NCBI GenBank assembly: GCA_003991915.1
Contig: RQTK01001020.1
Coordinates: 86,103 to 150,102, forward strand
DNA length: 64,000 nt
Reading direction: 5' to 3'
From: Elysia chlorotica
Lineage: Eukaryota > Mollusca > Gastropoda > Plakobranchidae
Shown: piece after piece, positions 55,892 to 64,000 of the stretch
Layout: the number at the start of each line of letters is the position of its first letter
Numbering within the stretch: position 1 is the first letter of the stretch
Made by a program: the position numbers and the translations under genes
The notes under the pieces: model-generated
What the model was told of the DNA's origin: nothing
The model's database searches: none
Seen by the model: the letters and a program-made list of their open reading frames with translations, nothing else

Positions 55892-55988
55892 GGCGATGAT
55901 GAAGTCCATTCCAACATTCGCGGTTTCCACCAGAAGAACTGCTCTTGTTCTGAAGATGGCCCCTTGTCCTTCCTTGGATGTCTGAGCC
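55892..55988 (+). ncRNA. U14 snoRNA (SNORD14), copy 5
   Basis: 97 nt in + orientation: GGC, GATGATGA with box C, CATTCGCGGTTTCCACCAGA, CCTTGGATG, box D CTGA, GCC. The flank ACTATGAGTCGTAGG is shared with the left triplet. Confidence 0.95.
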
Positions 55989-56214
55989 ACTATGAGTCGT
56001 AGGGTGAATTAATGATGCATTAAAAATTCGCTCATTTTAGAAGTGTCCAATCTGGCTAATATACCATAATTATACATTGTATGGTAGCCAGTTACTGTTT
56101 CTCTGTGTCCCATTTATGAGTGACAAAACATTTTTAATGTAGTAACAACTGAATGTTCTGTTTTGATTCTATTTCTAGATATGATCTAGTCTTGACTAAT
56201 TTCCCCACAAGTTG

Positions 56215-56345
56215 AGTTGAGTTTGTTTAAAGTCCAACATGAGCACTATATAATTCTATATTATGGATGGGCCCCAAGACGACTTGACAATTTTGTGCTG
56301 CCACACACGAGACTGGGTATGGGTAAGTTATACTGCAGTAGAGAT
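56215..56345 (-). repeat. SINE-like repeat between U14 copies 5 and 6
   Basis: Inverted match to 16,385-16,510 and 16,915-17,035, with CCAAGACGACTTGACAATTT and TGCTGCCACACACGAGACTG on the + strand. Confidence 0.65.
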
Positions 56346-56418
56346 TAACAGTTAAATGTTTGTCCCATATTCTGCGCGGAAGTGTAACATTTAGGTCCTG
56401 CTTTGTCACGAGAAAAAT

Positions 56419-56515
56419 GGCGATGATGAAGTCCATTCCAACATTCGCGGTTTCCACCAGAAGAACTTCTCTTGTTCTGAAGATGGCCCCTTGTCCTTCC
56501 TTGGATGTCTGAGCC
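56419..56515 (+). ncRNA. U14 snoRNA (SNORD14), copy 6
   Basis: 97 nt, intact boxes and both 18S-pairing segments. One loop base differs from copy 5 (AACTTCTC for AACTGCTC). Confidence 0.95.
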
Positions 56516-56780
56516 ATTACTAGGGATTGTCAACATTATTATATTGAAAACGGGCGATTTTTAAAGTGGGGCCCGCTTATGGGATAACTCGTTCTGATGC
56601 ACGGTTCCCTCATTTTTTATAACTTAAGTCACTGTTTAAGAAAGACTTGGTATCTTAACTTTTATATTTTCCCCCAAGAGCATTAGTTTTACGCCCATGT
56701 ACTAGTATAGTGTTTAGTTTATAAGGTTTAATAAGAATCTGTATAAGTTATGTAATTAAACAATTATATCACTGTTTGGA

Positions 56781-56856
56781 AGCTAGATGATGAATTTCCC
56801 ACCTGAGCATTGTCTTTGATGACAAACCTCTTTTGGAATTCCTCGTACTGATGGCT
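56781..56856 (+). ncRNA. Box C/D snoRNA, family A, copy 3
   Basis: + strand copy: stem AGCTA/TGGCT, box C ATGATGA, C' TTGATGA, guide GGAATTCCTCGTA, box D CTGA (56,848-56,851). It corresponds to left copy 1 at 15,877. Confidence 0.85.
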
Positions 56857-57004
56857 CCTTAAACAAAAAAAAGTTATTTTTATCTGTAGATACTTTAGAA
56901 GTAAAGGAAACTTGCTCATTGGCCCAGTTTTAAATCTGTTCAGGAAGGCAATGCTTTTAAAAAATTCGTAACATAACGGCATGCACATTTTTTGTATTGT
57001 CTTT

Positions 57005-57190
57005 TGCCATAGAGGTTCAGGTGGAAGTTTAAAATCTCCTTTTCATTTAAAGCTTGAGGTTTCATCCCGCAGTGTTCATGGTCTTGTTGTAGGTTCGACT
57101 CCTACCCTGGGCTACAAATCTTTTCCACCACTGGTTGGGGCAACCAAACCGCCCAGGTGCCCCCAAAACCATGACACTGTTGGGATTTCC
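57005..57190 (+). ncRNA. Structured tRNA-like element, right copy
   Basis: + strand: outer stem 57,070-57,082 with 57,168-57,179, T-arm-like GTAGG-TTCGACT-CCTAC with B-box GGTTCGACTCC (57,092-57,102), CCTGGGC/GCCCAGG (57,106-57,112 with 57,151-57,157) and GGTTG-GGG-CAACC. A TTTT run at 57,121 would end Pol III transcription. See 15,655-15,840. Confidence 0.5.
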
Positions 57191-57735
57191 TCTTTTGTTG
57201 CTTTTTAAGTTGCCAACCTAAATGCAAACTAGCAGGATTAAATACGGGAAGACTATTTGTGGTATACTGCCGTGGAATAAACATATAGACCTGAATGTGT
57301 GCCGATAAATCCTTGTTCACTTTTCAATTCAAGAGCTTTTGACATGACAACAAATTTCTACCAGTTCACTTTAAATTTTTTACTAAACTGTCTAAAGTTT
57401 AAAGAGTGTAATTTTAATGTTAAGATGAGTCAAGATTGAGTGCAAAAAAGTTCAATTTCACATTGCATGATTCATGGCCCATTACTTGTAATACTGTTTT
57501 GGGGGAATTTCTTAGTTTATAAAAAGGAAAAGCTTTCATTCTGGGTATATAAATATATTTTAAAATTAAAATGGAAGGTGTGCAGTTCCATGAAAAGATG
57601 TGCTGGCCCAAGAACATATCAATTTTGTGTGGCGGGAAAATATTAACTTTCAAATTTGATTTAGCTACATGTAATTGTATAGTATGTGTTCTGTACATGT
57701 AATATGGATAATCATGACTTCTTTTCATTCTCAAG

Positions 57736-57980
57736 AACTGTTTGAAGATGAAACCTACAGCTGCAAAACATCTCAGATGATTCCAAGTCCCATTCCAAGA
57801 GAAACCACAGTCAAGCTTCTAAGGGCCTTTATGGAAGTTCAACCTGATTTCAGTTCCTGCTACATACCTAAAACCTGATCTTAACCACAACCCAGATCAA
57901 CATTGGTGGTGGTTCAGAACCTTCACAGCAGTCAGCTTGGAATTTAATACAAATAAAACCAAGTAAACACACTATTCTGT
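57736..57980 (+). other. Candidate terminal exon of the right snoRNA host (unit 1)
   Basis: A pyrimidine-rich acceptor CTTTTCATTCTCAAG ends at 57,735. The following sequence is GC-richer than its surroundings (GTCAAGCTTCTAAGGGCC, ACAACCCAGATCAACATTGG) and ends with AATAAA at 57,952 near GTAAACACACTATTCTGTC. No frame is kept in unit 2, so it would be a non-coding exon. Confidence 0.4.
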
Positions 57981-60926
57981 CATTGCATTTATTCCATTTC
58001 AATATGATACATGTACATATAATGTACATTTGGCTTTAAAAAAATGCTTTAATAGTAGTAATGAAAATACAAAAATCGTATGTATAACCTGCAATCGTTT
58101 GAGTCCATTGCAAATGTATAACAATATTAACAACACACCTTTTTTTTATATACATTTAGACATAGTATTGTAGATGAAAAATAAAAAGTAGGATAAATGC
58201 CACGGAAACAATTATGATTTTTATTTTCTGTCATGTAATTACATGTAAAAGCATTTTAATTGCTGGTAGTGGTACAAAAAAAAATGAATGACAAAAAATT
58301 ATATTTCATTGTACAGTTCAGTACTCTAGTCATGTGGTAGAGAATCTTAAAAATGACTAATTTAAATTATAGGAAAGAACACATTGAATTCATTGCCCAA
58401 TCCTCTTCTTTATAATTACAGCGGAAACCTCATAATTCTAATTCCTTGGTATTTGATCTATACTTTGAATTAACAGGATTCGAATTACAGAAGGGGACTC
58501 CAACATACCTCAACCACAAAAGTCTTACAATTGGTAGACAGTTTTATATACCTTATATGAAAAAAATGTATTTATGATTGTTTCCTATAGTTTTCTCTCT
58601 ACATGTATTAGCAACTTTGGGCAGCAATATGCATTGAATTTTGCTTGACAGATATCACTTTTATATTGCCTATTGGTCGTGTGAGAGAATCAAACCAGAA
58701 AAACTAATAATTTAATAAGAGCTGAGGCAAAGAGAAAAATAATCACATAATTATTCTCTTGCTAAATTCAGTTTGAGAAATTTAAACTACCAGACGTCAC
58801 TTTGTGAGGTTTCCACTGTACCAGTGAAAAGGTTTAACAGCAGAAATTTGTTCTAACATTCCAAGAAAAAAAGTAAATAAAAGGGTAAAATACAAATAAA
58901 AAGTTCATTTTGTGTAGCTTATGACAAGGAACATTCAAACTTTATATATACGGTGGATTATTTACTAAAACACTTTAACAGACTTGTATAACATTAACAG
59001 TGACAAAAAAACGTGAACATTGAAGAGTTTTAACTTGTCTCATAAAATTATCTTGTTTTACCCCATTCAGACACAAGCACTAACATAAGTATTTCAAGTT
59101 GATTCTTTTCAATCTAATCCCTTGCAAGATTGACTCCCGAAACACAAAAAGTGTCACTCAAACACATGTTGTGATGTATACTATTCCTACTATAGCACAC
59201 AAAGCAGAAAATGAATGGAATAAATCATTAAAGGTTTTATTAGTTCTAAAATTTAGTATTGGATACACTTTTAAAATTTGTCCATATTGATCAATCAATT
59301 AAAACAATTTTTTTTTAGATTACAGAGAATAATCTTGTAGAGTTGTACATAATGACCAGTAATCCATCCCTAAGTTAATTTTGTGACTTTTTGCAAACTT
59401 TACACTTATTAAGTAAAATCTCGCAATTTTTTAAAATGAAAAATACAATAATTTTCTGTGTGTTTTTCACATTCAGACAAAAAGATACCAGGACAGCTGT
59501 AGAAAGTCTGTAGCTATATCAAAACATGTTTTCATTATATATTAAAATATATTATTGCTGTCTTGCACTCCCAATCTTTCAGAAAAATTCCTTTGCACAG
59601 GTATCAGACCAGTGCATTATGATACTCCTTTCAAAAAAGCCTGTACAAATCAGGGAATTTGCAATTTCTTGCGGATCAGGCCCATATTTGCGGCCGCCAA
59701 AAACTGTGGAGAAAGATTAAACAATGCCCTAAAATCTATAAATAGTTATGTGGCTGTCCCTCAACTGTTAGACAAAAAAAGATATAGACCTACTGTAAAA
59801 AAAATTATTCTTTGCACAACGTGGGCTAACATTTTTATCCGACAAGAGCTGAAACGAAAATCCATGTAGAAAAAAACTAGAAAATGTATTGCAAAGCTTT
59901 GCAGTAAAACACACGCAAAACAAACGGATGCAGTGGGTTTTGCGTATTACATACAGCACTCATTTCCTCTCTCAATATATTGACTGAAATAAGGAACACA
60001 TAATATCTTTGCTAGGTAGAAAATGCGTAGGTGTGGGTATCATATACAGTATACATATAAATTGAAACGGTTACTGACAATTTTATAACTGGTGTAGCCT
60101 ACATGCCAGTAACACAGGAATCCTCAGACACGATTTGGGTTATTACTAAAGCCTTGGCCATAACTTGCACACAATGAACAAGTTTACATTTTAAAAAAAA
60201 GCCACAAAAAATATTCCAAATAAATAAACTTTGACCTTGTGATCAAGTCTTAATCTTCTCTGAAAAAGCAGTATTCAGCACAAAAAACGTTCCCTTCAGT
60301 AGATCTATTCTATTTCAATCTGATTCCGAAACATTGTCAGAAGGTTTACATAAATGGTGAGTTTTTCATGCAAGTAAAAATCTCATTTTATACTTAAGAC
60401 TAGGACTAGACAATGTGTGCTTATGGACCCTCTTGTTTTTTTTTAGCCAACAAACTTTACAGCGAAACATATAGACCTGCATGTGTGCCGATAGATCCTT
60501 GTTCACTTCTCAAGAGCTTTGACATGACAACAAATTTCTATCCGTTCACTTTAAAATTTTCACTAAACTGCCTAAAGTTTAAAGTGTCCTGTTAATGTTA
60601 AGATGGGTCAAGGTGGTGAGTGCAAAAAAATTCAATTTCACATTGCATGATTCAAGGCCCATTCCTTGTAATACTGTTTTGGGGAATTTAATGAAGAGAA
60701 AAAGCCTTCATTCTGGGTATTTATATTTTAAAATTAAAATGGAAGGTGTGCAGTTCAATGAAAAGATGTGCTGGCCCAAGAACATATCAATTTGCACTCT
60801 TAAGTGTGCTGTGTGGTGGGAAATACTAACTTTCAAATTGAATTGAATTCTTCATTTATCTACATGTAATTGTATAGTACATATAATAACTAATATGAAT
60901 AATCATGACTTCTGTTCTTTCTCAAG

Positions 60927-61195
60927 AACTGCTTGAAGATGAAACCCACAGCTGCCAAACATCTCAGATGATTCCAATGAACACCAAGTGTTGAAGTCCC
61001 ATTCCAAGAGAAACCACAGTCAAGCTTCTAAGGGGCTTTAAAGAAGTTTAACCTGATGTCAGTTTCTTCTACATACCTAAAACCTGATCGTAACCACAAC
61101 CCAGACCAACATTGGTGGTGGTTCAGCCCCTCACAGAAGTCAGCGTGAAAGTGCTTAAATTTAATTAAATAAAACCAAGTAAACACACTATTCTG
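60927..61195 (+). other. Candidate terminal exon (unit 2 copy)
   Basis: Acceptor TCTGTTCTTTCTCAAG ends at 60,926. The body is similar to 57,736-57,980 but with an insertion (AATGAACACCAAGTGTTG), and AATAAA is at 61,168. It could be an alternative 3' end of the same host transcript. Confidence 0.4.
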
Positions 61196-64000
61196 TCATT
61201 GCTTTTATTCCATTTTAATATGATACGAGTACATGTACATATAATGTACATTTGGCTTTAAAAAAATGACCTAGTAGTAGTAATGAGTATACAAAAATCT
61301 TATGTTATAACCCGCAATCGTTTTAATCCATTGCAAATGTTTAACAATATTAACAACACACCTGTCTTTTATATATTTAGACATATTTTATTAGTGTATA
61401 TGAAAAATAAAAAGTAGGATAAATGCCAATGAAACTATTTTTATTTTTATTTTCTGATATGTTATTACATGTATAAGTATTTTAATTGCAGGCAGTGGTA
61501 CAAAAAAATGAATGACAAAAAATATTTCATTGTACAGTTCAGCACTCTAGTCATGTGGTAGAGAATCTTAAAAATGATAAATTTAAACTATAGGAAAGAA
61601 CACATTGTATTTTATTGCCAAATCCTGCCCTTTATAATTACAGCCGAAACCTCATAATACAAATTCCTTTGGTATTTGATCTAAACTTCGAATTAAGAAT
61701 AAGAGCTACAGAAGGGGACTCCAACATACTTGAACCGCAAAAGTCTTACAATTGGTAGACAGTTAATTACCTAATGAAGTGCTGTATTTATGATCGCTTC
61801 CTATAGTTTTCTTTCTACATGTATTAGCAACTTCGGGCTTTATAATTACAGCTGAAACCTCATAATTCAAATTCCTTGGTATTTGATCTAAACTTTGAAT
61901 TAAGACGATTCGAATTACAGAAGGGGACTCCAACATATCTGAAACACAAACGCCTTACAGTTACAGTTCATTACCACATATGAAAAACTGTATTTATGAT
62001 CGTTTCCTTTTTTTTTCTACATGTATTAGCAACTTTGGGCAGGTAGTACTTTTATAATGCCTATTGGTGGTGTAAGCTTCGAATTAAGAGAATCAAACCA
62101 GAAAAACTAATAATTTAATAAGAGCTGAACCAAAGAGAAAAATAATCACGCAATAATTCTATTGCGAAATTCAGTTTATGAGAAATTTAAACTATCAGAC
62201 TTCATTTTGTAAGGTTTCCACTGCATCAGTGAAAAGTTTTAACAGTAGAAATTTTTTCTTACATTCAAAGAAAAAAAATAAATAAAAGGGTAAAAAAAAA
62301 CAATGCAAAAAGTTCATATTTGTGTAGCTTATAACAAGGAACATTCAAACTTTACATACGGTGGATTATTTATCTTAAAAGTCTTGTATACATTTACAGT
62401 GACAAAAAACATGAACATTGAAGATTTTTTTTGTTCCATAAAATTACCCCATTAAGACACAAGGACTAACACAAGTACTTAAAGTTGATTCTTTTCAATT
62501 TACTCCCTTGCAAGATTGAGTAGCACTTTTTGTGTTTGGGGAGTCAAACACACGTATACTATAGCACACAAATCAGCAGTAAATGGATGCAAAAATGTTT
62601 TACTAGTTCTACAATTTAAAGTATTGGATAACATTTTAAGATTTGACCATAATGATCAATCGATTGAAAACAATTTTTTTAGAACACTGAGAATAATCTT
62701 GTAGAGTTGTACATAATTACCAGTAATCTGTCCCTGCAGAAAGTTATGTTCGCAACTTGCAACTTTTGGCCAAATCGCAACATTCTGATTTTGCAACTTT
62801 TTGCAAACTTAACACTTTAAGTAAAATTTCGAAATTTTATGAAAAATACAATAATTTCCTTTGTACTTTTCACATTTACGCAGACAAAAATATACCTATA
62901 CCAGGACAGCCGTAGAAAGTCTGTAGCTATATCAAAACATGTTTTTATTATATATTAAAATGTATTAATGCTGCCTTGCACTCCCAATCTTAAAGAAAAA
63001 TTCCTTTGTGCAGTTATCAGACCAGTACATCATGAATTCGGCACCACTTTTTTTTTTTATAGATTACATAAAATTCTGAAAATTGCAATTTATTGCAGAT
63101 CAGGCCCAAATTGCGGCCGCCAAAAACTGCGGGGACAGATTAAACAATGCCCTAAAATCTATAAATAGCTATGTGGTTGTCCCACAACTGTTAGACAAAA
63201 AAAGATATAGACCTAATGTAAAAAAAATATTCTTTGCACACATGGGCTAACATTTTTATCCGACAAGAACTGAAACAAAAATCCACGTAGATAATGTATT
63301 GCAAAAGTTCTGCAGTGAGGTTCTAATCTAATGTAAACTTAAAGATGTAAAGTGTACTCTGGTAATTAATTAAATTTCCACTAGGGTCAACTGACAGACG
63401 CAAATCAAACGGATGCAGTGGGTTTTGCGTAGTACATACAGCACTCAGTAAAATCACTCTCTAAAAATATTGACTGAAATAAGGAACACATAATATCCTT
63501 GCCAGGTAGAAAATGCGTAGATGTGGGTATCATATACAGTATACATATAAATTGAAATGGTTATTGACATTTTTAAAACTGGTGTAGCCTACATGCCAGT
63601 AACATAGGAAGCTGCAGAACACAGTTTGGCTTCTTACTACATGTAGTATGCTAGAGCCTTGGCCGTAACTTGCACACAATGAACAAGTTAGGTTACATTG
63701 AATAAAAAAAGACACAGAATATAACAAATAAAAAAACTTTGACCTTGTCATCAAGTCTTAGTCTTGTCTGAAAAGGCAGCATTCAGCACAAAAAAAAGCG
63801 TTCGCTTCAGTAGATCCATTCTATTTCAATCTGATTCCGAAACATTTTCAGAATGTTTAATTAAATGGTGAGCTTTTCATGCAAGTAAAAATCTTATTTT
63901 ATACTAAAGACTAAGACTAGACAATGTGTACTCATGGACCCTCTTGTTTTTTTTTAGTCAACAAACTTTACAGCGTGTCCAAGCCATTTTACTTTCACTT
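61196..64000 (+). other. Rest of unit 2, no gene seen
   Basis: AT-rich. It contains the internal duplication (61,620-62,000), a short CA/TTGCAA-rich stretch (62,750-62,830) and the GCGGCCGC site. No RNA family or coding frame is supported. Confidence 0.5.

Larger units (their letters stand above)
55180..57200 (+). repeat. Inverted copy of the 15.6-18.0 kb snoRNA block
   Basis: Contains in + orientation the same elements that the left block has in - orientation, in the same transcriptional order: H/ACA family B, U14, U14, C/D family A, tRNA-like element. Spacers also match (for example CACTGTTTCTCTGTGTCCCA here, inverted near 16,610). The left block has one extra U14 unit. The copies are 38 kb apart. 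Confidence 0.85.
57281..63975 (+). repeat. Large tandem duplication, two units of about 3.2 and 3.5 kb
   Basis: Unit 1 is about 57,281-60,466 and unit 2 about 60,467-63,975. Marker pairs: TTCAATTTCACATTGCATG (57,450 and 60,630), GCGGCCGCCAAAAACTG (59,690 and 63,114), ACCCTCTTGTTTTTTTTT (60,427 and 63,938). Offsets rise from about 3,180 to 3,510 because unit 2 has gained insertions, including an internal duplication at 61,620-61,800 / 61,837-62,000. No protein gene recognised; short frames are not conserved between units. Confidence 0.88.

Noticed and set aside
55790..56517. Conserved peptide MAQTSKEGQGAIFRTR... found in several copies, read antisense to U14 here and from the antisense strand at 16.2, 16.7, 17.2 and 28.0 kb
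   Set aside because: The frames are the antisense strand of U14 snoRNA. Conservation is explained by RNA boxes and 18S complementarity; frames end at random outside the RNA.
59099..63168. Small frames in the tandem 3-kb units as genes
   Set aside because: Frames differ between the two copies despite high DNA similarity, so they are not under coding constraint.

Overview
The window is animal nuclear DNA, most likely from a gastropod mollusc. The left gene has introns with GT/AG borders. The spacers carry short repeats ending in TTAAACCAACTCAACT-type tails and CGTGCCGTAAAAA motifs, which I associate with marine snail genomes. Transposon relics of animal families (P-element-like, piggyBac, hAT-like, CR1/L2/jockey-type LINE) are scattered through it. 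There is no bacterial gene organisation, no CRISPR array and no virus.

Region 1 (1-15,580, + strand): the 3' half of a Ras GTPase-activating protein gene of the SynGAP/DAB2IP/RASAL2 (Drosophila raskol) family. Five exons code for about 1,220 residues: a long Ser/Asn/Gln/Gly-rich disordered tail followed by the family's C-terminal coiled coil and the stop at 11,863. The PH, C2 and RasGAP domains must lie upstream of base 1. Phases agree at every junction, but the 2.2-kb exon holds a one-base frame break between about 7,136 and 7,268, probably an extra G in a GGGG run. Introns carry long CT and ATCT microsatellites.

Region 2 (15,640-33,510, - strand): a dense snoRNA array that no protein-based annotation would show. 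I read four U14 (SNORD14), two SNORD24-like, two SNORD47-like and two SNORD80-like RNAs, three box C/D families without a certain name, and two box H/ACA families. Apparent short proteins shared between repeats here (for example a peptide beginning MAQTSKEGQG) are translations of U14 antisense strands. SNORD47 and SNORD80 are both carried by vertebrate GAS5, so the unit looks like a molluscan multi-snoRNA host gene.

Region 3 (33,509-38,350): a fold-back inverted repeat (arms about 600 bp) with promoter-like motifs, a gene-poor stretch, then an NRF1-like palindrome and a short pyrimidine-start exon with a GTAAGC donor at 38,347. I read this as the 5' end of a second, oppositely oriented host gene.

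Region 4 (38,990-57,190, + strand): the second snoRNA array. It has three H/ACA copies, then about 15 kb of nested degenerate transposons (40,340-55,030; hAT-like pieces with expanded 132-bp and about 180-bp tandem repeats, and a piggyBac relic split by a LINE tail), then H/ACA, two U14, one C/D and a structured tRNA-like element. The 55.2-57.2 kb block is an inverted copy of the 15.6-18.0 kb block.

Region 5 (57,280-64,000): two tandem copies of a unit of about 3.2-3.5 kb. Each carries a terminal-exon-like segment with a 3' splice site and AATAAA, plausibly the 3' end of the + strand host gene.

How the parts work together: snoRNAs from the two divergent units would be released from introns to guide 2'-O-methylation and pseudouridylation of 18S and 28S rRNA. 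The neighbouring RasGAP gene is unrelated in function and converges on the left array near 15.5 kb. SnoRNA names rest on remembered human sequences and on rRNA complementarity, not on a search.
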